A stretch of DNA of 27,596 bases from Gnetum montanum (lineage: Eukaryota > Streptophyta > Gnetopsida > Gnetales > Gnetaceae). Each line of letters starts with the position of its first letter. Position 1 is the first letter of the stretch. The stretch covers positions 871,389 through 898,984 of the forward strand of contig MNCI01036469.1 of assembly GCA_015680685.1 (NCBI GenBank). Direction: 5' to 3'. Below, piece by piece: positions 1-10,990 of the stretch. The position numbers were made by a program, and so were the translations under genes. The notes beneath the pieces are model-generated. The model was given only the letters and a program-made list of their open reading frames with translations. It did no database searches and had not been told where the DNA came from.

Positions 1-324
1 AATAAATGAAAGTAATAAATGAAACCACGTGCTGCAAGGTTTATCCAATCAAGTTCGTCTTTATTGCCGTACACAACTTGGGTTCAGGTTACAAGCTGCT
101 CGAATAAAGAGTCGTTCACTCTAGGACTCCTACTGCGGGCACATGGGAAAAATTCTAACTCTGGAGTGATCAATCTGCCAGAGCTTCACTACTTCTAGCC
201 AGGATTGGGAAATGAAGGGAGTGCCGCCTCTTATTTATAGATATGGCGGTGGGACACAATATCGCGTACGCGATATCGCAGGAGAAGACGCGATATCGCG
301 GCACATGCAGGTCGCGTCTCATCA
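1..324 (-). mobile_element. Partial LTR of Athila-type Ty3/gypsy element (copy A)
   Basis: This is the reverse complement of the first part of the LTR at 25847-26948. On the minus strand it starts at 324 with TGATGAG, has a TATA box at about 230-240 and an AATAAA signal near 62-68, and runs off the left edge. It matches copy C closely near 29-120. The U3 is shorter than in copy C and holds only three GATATC/T cores against seven. No polypurine tract precedes 324, so this is a 5' LTR with its body off the left edge, or a solo LTR. The flanking TAAAG (325-329) should be one half of its target duplication. Confidence 0.9.
230..240 (-). promoter_or_regulatory. TATA box of LTR copy A
   Basis: The minus-strand sequence CTATAAATAAG lies at the same place in the LTR as the TATA boxes of copies B and C. 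It sits about 85 bases from the LTR start and directly follows the palindrome-rich U3. It would drive transcription leftward, out of the window. Confidence 0.75.
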
Positions 325-463
325 TAAAGTATGTGGAATTGCCCATAGTGGGTTACAATCTTGACATTTAAAATGAAGTTTTTCCTTGGGTTTCATGGGG
401 TAAAAGCTACATGAGAAAATTTTGCTATAACATAAAAAATTTTGTTTTGTTTCAATGGCCCCT

Positions 464-507
464 CTTTGTTGGTGCCTGGAGGATTGACCTAAGAGGCACC
501 GACAAAG
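464..507. repeat. Inverted repeat, 14-bp arms, 16-bp loop
   Basis: Arm one (464-477) reads CTTTGTTGGTGCCT and arm two (494-507) is its reverse complement with one mismatch. It lies downstream of the H integrase and could fold as a hairpin in RNA of either strand. Function is unknown. Confidence 0.7.
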
Positions 508-587
508 AATACAAAACACCATTACATATCATAATGCTACAATGCATATAGGCCACATGAAAATAAAGCTATCTAGGTTACCAAAGT

Positions 588-673
588 TGCTAGTTTAAGG
601 CCTTGGCAAGCCATGGTATTAGTTTAAGGCCCTGGGAAGTCATGTTGCTGGTTTAAGGTTATAGCAAACCATT
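588..673. repeat. Three tandem copies of a 29-bp repeat
   Basis: Each unit contains GTTTAAGG followed by a variable CC(T)TGG and CATG-like end, with a period of 29-30 bp. Related units occur at about 4405-4490 and singly at 21101-21126, so the motif lies on both sides of the H RT-integrase block and just beyond its protease. Confidence 0.6.
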
Positions 674-729
674 GAAAGCAAGCTTGCTTGCTAATGATTG
701 TTGACTACATGTAATATGGCTTTAGATAG

Positions 730-1900
730 AAATGATTGACTGGATTGGCAAGCTCATTCCCATCCATGTCATCTATTCTAAATGCATCATTTTTAGAGGC
801 TTTGGTAACAAGGGCCCTTTCCAATTGGCAGAGAATTTGCTCATATGCTCATGAAAGTCTTTGAGGACCAAGTCACCTTCTTTGATCTTGTGCATGGTTA
901 AGTTATGGTGATGCTACCACTACCCCTCTTGATAGTGTTTGATGTGAGAAAGTGCTTGCATACATTGCTCCTCCCTTGAGTCCAAGGTTGTCCGCAATTC
1001 CTTATTCTGCTCATCGTTGATGAAGTTGGTTAAGGCTACTTGGAGTGATCATACCTATAATTCAAGAGGTAAAATAGCTTTAGAACCATAAACCAAGCTA
1101 TAAGAGGTCATACTAGTTGTCGTGCAAGAGGTTATTTTGTATGCCCATAATGCATGAACAAGCCACTCATGCCATTTGCTATCTATTATTAAGCATATTT
1201 TTAAGTAAGTTGATGATGGCCTTATTGTTTGCTTCTACTTGTTCATTGGCTAAGGCGATGAGAAAGAGTGCTTAATGCCTAGGTTGTGATAGAAATATTT
1301 CATTTCACAGATGCTAAATTATGATCCATTGTATGTAATTATGATCATGGGTATGCCAAAATAGGCTACAATGTTATCTAGGATGGATTTGCAGACTTGT
1401 TCAAATGTAGTCTTCCTTAGTGGAATAGCCTCAACCCACTTTGTAAAGTATTTAATTGCAGTGATGATGAAGCTATGCCCTGCAAAAGACTTAGGCATTA
1501 TGGGCCCAATGATATCTAACCCCCATCACTAAAATGACCACATTATTTAAGTGATATGTAACTCAATTGATGGTACATGTATAAGGTTGCTATATCATTG
1601 GCACATGTCTCACTACTTAACCTTCTACAACCAGTCATTTTCTATATGGGGCTAATAGTAACGTAATCGGTTAATCTTAGTGATCATATCTCTTGGTCCT
1701 ATATGCCCAAACACCCTTGTGAACCTCCTCTAGGACTATTCTAACTTTAATTCTACCTAAGTACTTTAGGAGGATGCCATCATAGGATCATCAACATAAT
1801 GTATTATCACCTATAATGACACACTACTTTGATCACTGATGTACATTATCCTTTTGAGCAGTAGTTAGGCCTTGTGAGGATTCACCATGCATAAGGTAAA
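730..1900 (-). pseudogene. Tat-lineage integrase of element H, broken
   Basis: Integrase inserts the cDNA of a retrotransposon into chromosomes. Reading the minus strand through several stops and frameshifts, I see a zinc-finger remnant (EVHKG, FGH, then MCQ, about 1570-1760). The catalytic core follows, with WGLDIIGPI and KYFTKWVEAIPL (about 1380-1530). The C-terminal domain has KIKEGDLVLK and DMDGNELP-like residues (about 730-900). The first catalytic aspartate is kept. The second, normally in TDNGS, is tyrosine (codon 1331-1333), so the enzyme is dead apart from the stops. The wording of the core and C-terminus is of the Tat lineage, unlike the Athila integrase of copy B. Confidence 0.85.
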
Positions 1901-3000
1901 ATTTGATATCATCATACCACTCCCCAGCAAGAGCAGTATGAACAATGGCCACAAAGGTATCCTTAGTGCTCTATATGATGGTAGTAGCACAATCCACAGT
2001 TAAGGTGGACAACTTACTAAAAACATCTAGCATCACATTAAGGGCTAACATTGCAATTGCATCATCTATGACATTTTTTTCTGAGGTATGTGTTGGATAT
2101 CAACATTTGTGAATTGTTGTAACAACTACTTCCCTAGGTCACTATATGATTGTAAGTGTTTGGCTTGACATGCATAGACCTTGGTTACTTACTTAACCAC
2201 AAGTTATGAATTGCCTTTGATCACTAAGCATCTAATTCCGAAGTCATGAACTACCATCATCCCTCTAATCAAACCTTCACACTTTGCTATGTTTTTGATA
2301 CATGGGAACTTAAAACGATAGGTGAAGGATCAAATCTTACTAGATGGAAATGTTATAATGGCAGTGGCACTGGCCTCATGGGCAATTGAAGCTCCACCAA
2401 AGTGCATGACCACTTCATAATCCTTAGGCACTTGGCTAATGTTGTCAATGTGTTCATAAGGGAATTCAAGATCTATGGCTACTTGGTCATCAATGGGTGA
2501 AACTATAAGCTATACAGCTATAGCTTGACCTTTTGTCGAGGATTGATAGATGTAATGAAGGTCAAACTCCATGATGATGGCTTTCCATTGGGCTATATAG
2601 CTACTTTGGTAGATGTTGGTCATTATGGCTCTAAGTATGTTATCCTTGCACATTATGTTAACTTGGCTTCTAAGGAGGTAGTATCTCCACTTCTTCAAGA
2701 AGAAGACTAGTGCCAAACAATACTTCTCCACTATATTGTATCAAGCCTCATGGGCAACTAATACATGGTTAAGGTAGTATATAGGCATTTCTACTCCATC
2801 ATCACATTTCTGATAGAGTAGAGAGGTAATGGATGTGTTAGAGATGGCATGATAAATGTAACATGATTTACCCTCTTACGGAGGATAGACTATTAGTAGT
2901 TATGTCAACTCTTGCTTAAGTTTTACAAAGGCCTCTTGGCATTGAGCCATCCACTCATAGTAAACTCCTTTCTTAAGCAAGTGTTGCATGGGCTGTAACT
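1900..3000 (-). pseudogene. RNase H plus second (archaeal-type) RNase H of element H, broken
   Basis: RNase H removes the RNA strand during reverse transcription. On the minus strand the first domain (about 2500-2990) includes NIVEKYCLALVF and ends with WKAIIMEFDLHYIYQSSTKG, close to the usual WQMLLSEFDI...KGQA wording. About 70 codons later a second domain begins with MHFGGASIAHEASATAIITF (about 2350-2410), which matches the MHFDGASS...GAGI start of the second RNase H that marks the Tat lineage. The first catalytic aspartate there is glycine. Several stops break the frame. Confidence 0.8.
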
Positions 3001-4168
3001 TATCCATAAGCCTAGCAATAAATCTATGAATAAATTACAATCTACCTTGCAATTCCCAAAGCTCCTTAAGATTGGTAGGCACTACTAATTTAGATATGAC
3101 CTTAACCTTATCAGGATTGACATGTATCCCTACTTTAGATACTACAAAGTCAAGCATCTTATCGACCTTGATACTAAACAAACACTTCTTAGGATTGCAC
3201 CTAAGCTCATATTTGAGGCATCATTTAAGCACAAGGACTAGGTCATTAGCATGGTCATTAGCCATCTTAGACTTAACAGCTATGTCATCTACATAATCAT
3301 TAAGAAAAACTAGCAAGTAATCATTGAATATATAGGTCATGGCTCATTGATAGGTCGCTCTAGCATTCTTAAGGCCAAATGACATCATAGTATAGCAAAA
3401 GGTCCCCCATGGGGTCATGAAGGTCATGCTAAGTTTATGCTATGGGTTGATCCTAATCTGGTTATATCTTAAGAATCCATCCACATAGGATAATAAGGCA
3501 TGTTCGACTATAGTATCAATAAGTTGATCAATGCTAGGCAAAAGAAAGTCATCTTTGATAGTCTCTTTATTTAGGTCTTGAAAATTAATGCAAATATGGA
3601 TACTCCTATTTTTCTTAGGGACTACCACTATGTTGGACACCCATTCTACATAGTTGACAACCTTAATGAAACCAACTTGGTAGAGCTTTGAGATTTCATC
3701 ATGAAGTACCAAGGCCAAATCAGGTCTAATTTTGTGCACTTTTACTTAATTGGTATAATGCTAGGGTCTAGTATGATGTTGTGTTAAACTAAGTATGGAT
3801 CTAGGCCTAGCATGTCTTCATATGACCAAGAATACACCTTAATGTTGCTTTGTAGGACCTTGGTGATGTCTTGAGCATATTGAGGTTTTAGTAAGGAATT
3901 TAGTTTAAGGGTTTTCTCCTCACCATTGTGCATTATGATAGGAATCTCAACTAGAAAGTCTTTGGTTATTTCCTTTCTTCTAAGTCAATGGTTTTGGCTA
4001 GGTTTTTGGGCCATTCTAGTGGTTTCTCTATTGAGGCTATGTGGTCTCTAAGAATCTCAAGCTCAAGGTTTAGGCAATCAGGTTCAATACACCATTCAAC
4101 ATCACCATGAGGTTCATGTAGACACAAAGGCAAGTAGATTTGCTCCCAAGTACTCATAGTTTGATCCT
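3000..4168 (-). pseudogene. Tat-lineage reverse transcriptase of element H, broken
   Basis: Reverse transcriptase copies the element RNA into cDNA. The minus strand reads through a linker with YSWSYEDMLGLDP (about 3790-3830), then EWVSNIVVVPKKN, YVDGFLRYNQIRINP, TPWGTFCYTMMSFGL and the catalytic LNDYVDDIAVKSK. The YVDD codons are 3284-3295 and intact. Isolated stops and small frameshifts interrupt it. Coding similarity begins right after a TAG at about 4169, preceded on the minus strand by a T-rich tract ending in ACATGTAG. That looks like a 3' splice site, as expected if H had an Ogre-type intron before RT. Confidence 0.88.
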
Positions 4169-4800
4169 ACATGTTAACAAAAAGTATATTAAGTGGTGCC
4201 TAGGTAAAAGTGAATAAATAATGCTAAAATGCTCTAGAATTATGCAAACACATGTAAATCTAATGAAAAAAAAGATCACCAATGAGGTAACGACAATTTG
4301 ACAAAGTGTAATAGAGGCCAACAAGGTTAAATGAAGGTCAAGAAAAGGGACATATAAGAAATAAAACTACAAATGATTAAAAAAAGCCACAATTTTTCCA
4401 ATTTTAGGCATTAGTGGGCCATAATGCTAGTTTAGAGTCTTGGTGAACTATGATACCAGTTTAAGGCCTTAGTGGATCATGGTCACATGGTGTTAAATGG
4501 TAGTCGAGGAAGGTCAAATCCCACTATTTAATACCATTCAAAGGCCAAAAAAAGGGAAATAAAGCTATAATAAGGTAAATGAAGAACCCATAAGGCTATA
4601 TAAATGTCATAGAATGTCAAGAAGATTAAGAATGCAACACAAAGTCTTAAAACAATCCAAAACACTATGTAATAAGGCAAAAATCAAGCAAAATAGGTTA
4701 TATATGGTAAAATTTGGCTAATATAGGTAAAAAATGATTTGTTTTTACTAGTTTTAGGCCTTAATAGGCCATGTTTTAAGGCTAAAAGGCTATTAGGTAA
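4169..4800. other. AT-rich spacer upstream of H reverse transcriptase
   Basis: There is no gene here. The minus strand is T-rich and ends in an acceptor-like sequence, so this could be the 3' end of a pro-RT intron. It holds 29-bp repeat units at about 4405-4490, with a weaker copy near 4741-4765, related to those at 588-673 and 21101-21126. Confidence 0.45.
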
Positions 4801-6931
4801 GTTCAAGCATTAGTCAGGACTGTTTCTATGTTGTTCAGACCTAGAAATCAAGTGTTTTAAGGCTTCCATGCTAGGCTCAGCATGGAAATAGGGATCCTCA
4901 ATGTGAAACCAAGGAAAATAGATTTTGGAATGCTCAAAGGTCCAAAATTGAGGTTTCAAGACCTTCGCAAGGTAGTGTAGGATTAGATCCATCAAGATTA
5001 GACACTTTGAAGGTCTATAAAGGGAAAAATATAGGTTCTGGAGCCTTCCCACCCTATTTCCACACTAGCTAATGTGGAAGAAAGGGGCTCAACATGGAAA
5101 ACCAAAACCTCAGTTAAAAAAGGATCAAACAAGGTTAAATAAGTAGTCAGGGCCTAGATGTAAAAGTTATGCATCCTCTAGCTCCATTTTAAGGTAGCTT
5201 GAGTTGATTTTGAGTGTCAAAACATGTCAGAATTACTTCCCCCATTTTTTCCACACTAAGCACAATATCCCTAGAATGGAATAATGGTAGGACACTTACT
5301 TCATGGATCTAGAGTGGTTTAAGATGTTGACTACGTTTCTAGATTCCTAGGACTGTGAATCATAATTCTGGAAGTTTTTGACTAATTCTAGGCATGTTTA
5401 AAGGTTGTTTAATGACATCTAAGGTCTTCCCACCCCTTCCCATCCCCTATTTTCATGTTGGGGGAATTACACCAGCATGGAAGATTGGGGAAAATGTATT
5501 TTAGAGGTTGAAATGAGTTAAAATGAGCAAAATCTTGAGGTTGTGAGGCCCTAGGCTTCTCTGATGTAGATATTTGGCTTTCGATAGTGTCATCTTGTCA
5601 CTAGAAGTGGAAAAGTAGCTTTCCCCCCTTATTTCCGCACTACCTATCATGCAAGGGGCCTCCTTCAGTGTGGATGAACCAAAAATCCCAAATCTAGGCC
5701 AATTTAAGTCATAATCGACTGTGCATGTTAGCCTCCGGAGTTGCTAAAGCCAAGGGTCATGTCTCCATGTTAAAATTTGGTAGTTTTGAGTACTCACAAG
5801 TGGTTTTTTAGCTTCCCAACGTTTTTCCACACTAGGCTATGGGGCTAAGTGTTGAAGATTATGGGGAACCACTTTTTGCCCATCTAGGATCAATTTTCTA
5901 AGGTTTGAAGGCTCTAATGATTGTTGGCAATGTTCTTGAGTGCATGTAAGGACATTTGATGTCATTCTAAGGTGTTTATGAGTATCAAATAAGTATTCCC
6001 AATAGCTTCCATGATGGACAATGTGGAAAAGAGGATCTTTATCATGAAAACATCACAAATCTCATATCTAGCCTAGTTTTGATCTCAATCGACCATGCAT
6101 GTGTTCTTTCAGGGGTTGTCGAGGTCAAGGACTAGGGTATGGGGTTAAAACTCATTACTTTGGAGGTTTTCTAGATGAATTTTTAGGCTTCCTCCCTTTT
6201 GACACTAAGGATGGTATGCTCAATGTGTAAAATTGGGGGGACAATTTTCTAACCATCTACAATGAATTTTGTAGGGTTTGAAGGTTGTAGAAGGTGTGAA
6301 ACTAGTCTTAAGGCTTATGTAGGCCTATACAATGTCTATTCAAGGTGTTTAAAGGTCATTTTGGAGTCTTCCTAAAGTTCACCCTTTTCTTCCACATTGA
6401 CCAACATGGAAGGGAGATCTCTTAGTATGGAGGAACTAGGTAACTTTGCTTTTTGCTAGTTTATGATGTTTTTGATGATGCATGCAGGCCTTCAAGGTTT
6501 CCAGTGTTAATTGTTATTACCTAGTGTTAAAATTTGGTTGTTTAAAGGTTTGTAAGATGATTTTTGGTGTTCCCCATATTTTTCCACACTAGGCTTTCCA
6601 TGCTTAGCATGGAAGACTAGGGGAAATCTTTTCTAGCTATTCACAGTTAGTTTTGACAAGTTTAAAGGTCTTAAGATGTGCAAACAAGGTTCAACAACAC
6701 ACACAGGACTTTCTAATATTTTTTCAAGGTCTTTAGAGGTTATTTTAGAGCCCCCCAAAAGTTCCCCCCTTTTTTCATGCTGGGTAGAATGGAAGAGGTG
6801 GTTATCAATTTGGAAGAACCAAGAAGCCTTGATTTTTGCTAATTTTTGGCAATTCTAGTAATGAATGTGGGCTTCTAAGGTAGCTAGTATTGATTGTTGA
6901 CATCCAATGTCAAAATTTGATCATTTCAAGG
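4800..6931. repeat. Tandem array, period about 190 bp, left part
   Basis: A pyrimidine-rich block (CTTCCCCCC TTTTTT) followed by a dyad of the form TTCCA...TGGAA recurs near 4868, 5062, 5251, 5440, 5636, 5826, 6012, 6200, 6388, 6585 and 6775. That is a spacing of 186-197 bases. Units are strongly diverged. Clear stems are 4864-4872 with 4879-4887, 5058-5064 with 5073-5079, and 6596-6603 with 6607-6614. The array is interrupted by copy B at 6931 and resumes at 16403. Tandem repeats inside Tat/Ogre elements are known and can seed satellites. Short open frames inside it are not supported as genes. Confidence 0.8.
6927..6931. repeat. Left target-site duplication of copy B
   Basis: CAAGG directly precedes the LTR end of copy B and is repeated exactly at 16398-16402. 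Confidence 0.93.
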
Positions 6932-7329
6932 TGATGAGCAACAAGGTACCCCTACACTCAACCATACGAATATGAGCATTTCACGCGTGATTTGGTCGAA
7001 CTCCAAGGACTAAGTGCTTACGCGCCTTAATGGAACACTTAAGGGTTAATCAATCATTGTCTTCCCAAACTTACTTGTATTGTCATGGTTGTATGGTTAA
7101 GTAAGTTTGAGGTATATGATTTTTATACTTTTTATCTTTTTAATGTCTTATGCTAATGAGGGAAGGTGAAGAGAACTAAATGACTAACTTTCACTAACTA
7201 AGTTCTAATTGTTCTTAACACCAGTATCCATTCCCACTTGCCGCATACATCCTAAACCAGTGTAACGCTGCTAGGATTACCAAATGGTAATCGTTATTGG
7301 ATTACCAAGCACTACACACATGCTCATCA
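6932..7329 (-). repeat. 3' LTR of copy B, internally deleted
   Basis: It matches the 5' LTR over 6932-7325 and ends in CTCATCA (7323-7329). At 398 bp it is 431 bp shorter than the 829-bp 5' LTR. A 420-bp stretch corresponding to 15974-16393 is absent, and a separate 11-bp indel accounts for the rest. The missing part holds the U3 palindromes, the TATA box and the AATAAA signal. GCTC stands at both edges of the missing stretch in the intact copy, so a short-homology deletion is likely. Confidence 0.93.
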
Positions 7330-7340
7330 TACCCCCATGA
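7330..7340 (-). promoter_or_regulatory. Polypurine tract of copy B
   Basis: On the minus strand TCATGGGGGTA directly precedes the 3' LTR start TGATGAG. Upstream is a GGACGAGTTTTC-like stretch that often precedes the polypurine tract in Ty3/gypsy elements. The tract primes plus-strand cDNA synthesis. Confidence 0.75.
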
Positions 7341-9190
7341 CTTAATGAAAACTCGTCCTTGAGTTCCTTACAAAATATTGAGAAGGTATGGGATTATTGA
7401 CTTTAATGACACTAATGGTGAATGGGAAGACATGTGAACAGATCAATCATTACAATATGTAACAATATTAGTGTTCATGACTACAAGAATGAACACTATA
7501 CACATTTGACATTTAGCCTTATTTGGTAGCTGGGAAATAAGAGAGAGAGAAAAAAAAGATGTGTTGCTGCCAATGCCAAGATTGCGCCTTCCATTGTCCA
7601 TCCATAGCTGTGCCATAAATCTTGTTCCTTACATGATTGTTCTAACAGCATTCCATCCTAAGTGTTTCCTCCAGGTCCAGTCCATTATTGAATGATTACC
7701 ATTTGCATACACAACATAGTCTCATATTAGCAAGGGTAATTAAATTACAATGCAGTTAATGCCTTGCCTTGGTGTACGGTCCATTGGTTGAGTTGTGATA
7801 TGGCCAATACAGATTCTGGAGATATACACTAGTGACTACCCAAGGTGTAGGGGTTAGGGAAAAATTGAAAAAATTGGACCAAGACCCCCATGACTAAGAG
7901 CGATCCTCTAGTAGCAATAGAATGGAAAAATATAAGGAATAAGAAAGATGGAGAAAAAGAAACAACGGCAATGCCAATAAAATGGATGTCAGAGGTGGAA
8001 ATGAAAAAAATAAATGATGATTGCAGCAATGTTTAAGGAAAAGAAGTTAACTGATGCACCAATTAGGAATGTCAGTGGGTCCTCCCCAAAGCAGGTTTAT
8101 GCCCTTAATGCCCTAACAATCCCACATTCAAAGAGATTGTAGGCTATGGAAATGTCAATTGGAAGAAAGAGTTAAAGTCTTAACCACAAGAATTTACCAA
8201 AAAGAAAACAACGTATCAACTCAAATATAGACTACTGATACAACTGGCAATGAGGTGGAACATGGAGAAGAGAATGGAATGGAGTCCCAATAACAAGGTG
8301 GTGCACAGCCCCTTGTGTATTTATGGTTAATGTGACTTAGTAGATCTCATTCCAAATCTAGCCTCAAACAAATCACATTTAGTGACTTTGCATTAATACA
8401 CTTGGCTAATCCATCCACATGAAGTAGCAAGAATGCTTCCACCAAAGAGTCACCACCATTCCAAAGAAATGAGAAGGAAAAGATTAGGAAGTGAGAGAGG
8501 GCCTTAGTTAGAGGGAAAATGTTTGTTTAGTTCCATAACTAGTGCTTGTAGCCCAAATGATTATTTTTTCTAAGGGATGTGCTTTGAATTCTCACTTCTT
8601 CTTCTTCTTCTTTTTATGTGAGAACCACACCATGTAAAGACTTATTATTTTTATTGGCTTAGCTTCCCGATAATGGAGTAACGTCAGAATGGTAAGGAGA
8701 ACCCAAGAAGAAAATATCCAAACACCCAAGAGGATGGGCAGCACAAATGCATCAAATCCCCTTGAAGTCACACCCTTTTCAATCCTTGAGTCTTTCCTTA
8801 GTTTGAGAAATGCCAGGTCACCAATTTGTTGATAGTTCTTATTATTTAAAGAAAGGGATTGTACATTTCCAACCAAGAGAGACCATAGAAATTCATAGAT
8901 GCATAGATGACGTGGACTCATTGCTTGTTATATCAAAAGAACCATACCTTAGTATCAACATTATAACTCAAAGGTAAAAACCAACATTAGCAATCAATAG
9001 AATACAGTTCATACCACCATTAAGAGCACTTATTAGGTGACGAACCTAACAAAACAAACAAGCATCCGAAAAAATGAAAAAGTATGAATGATGTTGTAAA
9101 ACAAAAACAAAAAAAGTTAAAGAAATTTGTAAAAAAAAAATGTGTAAAACAAAAAGTTAAAAAGGAACTAAGGGCCTCAATTGATCAACA
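7341..9190 (-). other. 3' region of copy B between integrase and 3' LTR
   Basis: About 1.85 kb has no recognisable retroviral domain. Athila elements often carry an envelope-like gene here, but I cannot identify one. The longest minus-strand frame (8592-8921, 109 codons) has a hydrophobic segment around residues 55-82 (AFVLPILLGVWIFSSWVLL) that could span a membrane. It ends in a lysine run encoded by a CTT repeat. Another frame at 7829-8029 is also hydrophobic. Positions 9080-9160 are A-rich. Either frame could be an envelope-like remnant or chance. Confidence 0.4.
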
Positions 9191-10645
9191 TAGATGACCA
9201 TCTCCCCCATGATTGAGTTGGAAGGAGGAGATCCAAAACAATGAGTAGGGTCATCCCTTCTCAAAGGCATTACATACACTGGTTGTTCTAGGTTCATGGA
9301 AGGGTTTGGTTTGTTGCACATTGACTAGTAATCTCTTATCAGGGCTCTCAGGTTTGTATATGATCATGGCTTCGGAGGGAAAGGCTGTATGAATAATGTA
9401 AGGTCCTTCTCACAATGTTTGAAATTTTGTGTGTTGTGGCACATGTGTGGGGTTCCGGTAGAGAACCTTATCTCCTGGTTGATACTTAACCTTTCAAATC
9501 TTCAAGTCATGATGTTGCTTATTATATGCCTTATGCAACTCATTTGATGACAGGGCAACTAATTGATTTTCATTTAGCACGTTTAAGGTTGTCAACCTTT
9601 GTTTCTGTGCTAGATCTAAATCAAGGTGGAGGTCACAATCCATTGATAGTGTACAGAGCTTAGTTTGAATTAGGAGTGTTGGAAGCTTTTCATACACTAA
9701 CTCATAGGGAGAGTAGCCTATAGGGAGTTTCCAGGTGGATCGGTATGCCCAAAGAGCATCATTTAGTTTAGTGTTCCAGTCTCACCTATACTTGCTGATT
9801 GTCCTAGTTAATATTTTAGTGATCTCCTTGTTGGTGACCTTAGCTTGTCCGTTAACTTAGGGGTGATAAGATGTAGTCAATTTATGTTCAACCCCTAAGC
9901 ATTGCATTAACTTCTGAAAAGTTGCACCTATGAAATGTGTTCTGTTATCCCAAATAAGTGCACGTGGCATACCAAACCTATTTACAATTTTTTGTTGCAC
10001 AAATCATGTAGCTGTGGATGGTGTGTAGTCTGTAACCGTAGCTGCTTGAGCCCATTTCATTAGATAATCAACGGAAACTACAATGTAAGCTTTTCCATTT
10101 GACATTGATGTAATGGGCTCCATAAAGTCTATCCCCCAAATGTCAAAGGGTTCTAAAGGTTGAATCCATTGTTGCAGATCCTCCATTCTAGCAACCATTC
10201 CCCCATCACGTTGGCAGCACTCACAAGACTGGATAAATTGATGGGCATCCTAAAATAATTTTGGTCAGTAATATCTTGCAAGCAAGATTTTAATAGCCAT
10301 TCATCTCCCTACATAGTGACCCCCACAAGGGCCCTCGTGAGCATCTTGGAGAACTCTCAGTTGGTCTTCCTCAGGCACACACCATCGAACCAAGCCATCA
10401 AGACATACTTTATAAAGTTGTCCATTGATCTCCATGAAGTACTTGGCTTTGTGAAGAAACTATTGTTTCTTCCTAAAGTTCAGCTCCTATGGTGTTTGTT
10501 GAGTAAGGAGATAGGTGAGAATTCTACTATACCAATTTGTCTCCATGGGTTGGTTATTCACTACACTAGCAAAGAAGGCTTTATCAAGAAAATGATTAGA
10601 CATTACATATTCATCCTCTTTGTTGTCCCATTGCAACCAAGATAA
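9190..10645 (-). pseudogene. Athila-type integrase of copy B, broken
   Basis: The minus strand reads WGIDFMEPI, VSVDYLMKWAQA, DNRTHFIGATFQKLMQCLGV, HKLTTSYHP, NGQAKVTNKEITKI, DALWAYRSTWKLPIGYSPYELVY and QKQRLTTLNVLNENQL. A C-terminal GDKVLYRNPTH and EGPYII follow, near 9390-9470. This is the Athila wording. The first two catalytic aspartates survive. The third catalytic residue, glutamate in the usual GQ-x-E-V-x-N, is lysine here (codon 9839-9841, AAG for GAG). Stops interrupt the frame at several places, including one at YHP-stop-VNG. Positions 10200-10645 correspond to the linker and zinc-finger part and are poorly preserved. Confidence 0.88.
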
Positions 10646-10990
10646 ATCATCTGAAACTATTGCCTTTTTGATCGATCATCATTAGATCAAACTCCTTTAG
10701 GATTACCAGCCATCGTATAATACGAGGGCTAATTGTTGGCTTGTTCATAAGGAACCGGATTGCACTATTATCTGTATGGATGAACACTTTGTAATCTAAC
10801 ACATAGTGCTTAAAATTATCCAGTGCAAACACTACAATCATTAATTCTTTTTCTTTAGTTGTGTAGTTAAGTTGTGCACTGACGATACTCCTACTTGCAT
10901 AGTGGATATAGTAAGGATGTTTTTGGTCATCTAATTGTGTAAGTACAGCTCCTAAGGCATAATTGGATGCATCAGTCATTATATGAAATG
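10646..10990 (-). pseudogene. RNase H of copy B
   Basis: An open minus-strand stretch of about 110 codons reads MTDASNYALGAVLTQ, HYASRSIVSAQLNYTTKEKE, LDNFKHYVL, FIHTDNSAIRFLMNK and ISPRIIRWLVILKEFDL. It keeps the catalytic D (TDAS), E (KEKEL) and D (HTDNSAIR). It follows the RT in the usual order and ends in a frameshift before the integrase. By itself this domain looks the least damaged in copy B. Confidence 0.88.

Larger units (their letters stand above)
325..729 (-). other. Tat element H: remnant 3' untranslated region
   Basis: This stretch follows the integrase C-terminus of element H and is cut by copy A. It has no usable reading frame. It holds three copies of a 29-bp repeat (about 588-673) and a 14-bp inverted repeat (464-477 with 494-507, one mismatch). 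No LTR of H is recognisable here. Confidence 0.55.

Noticed and set aside
8590-8615. Lysine run at the end of the 109-codon frame as a nuclear signal
   Set aside because: It comes from a simple CTT repeat and lies at the end of a doubtful frame.
10316-10645. Plus-strand frame of 109 codons
   Set aside because: It overlaps the minus-strand integrase N-terminal and linker region of copy B and has no recognised domain.
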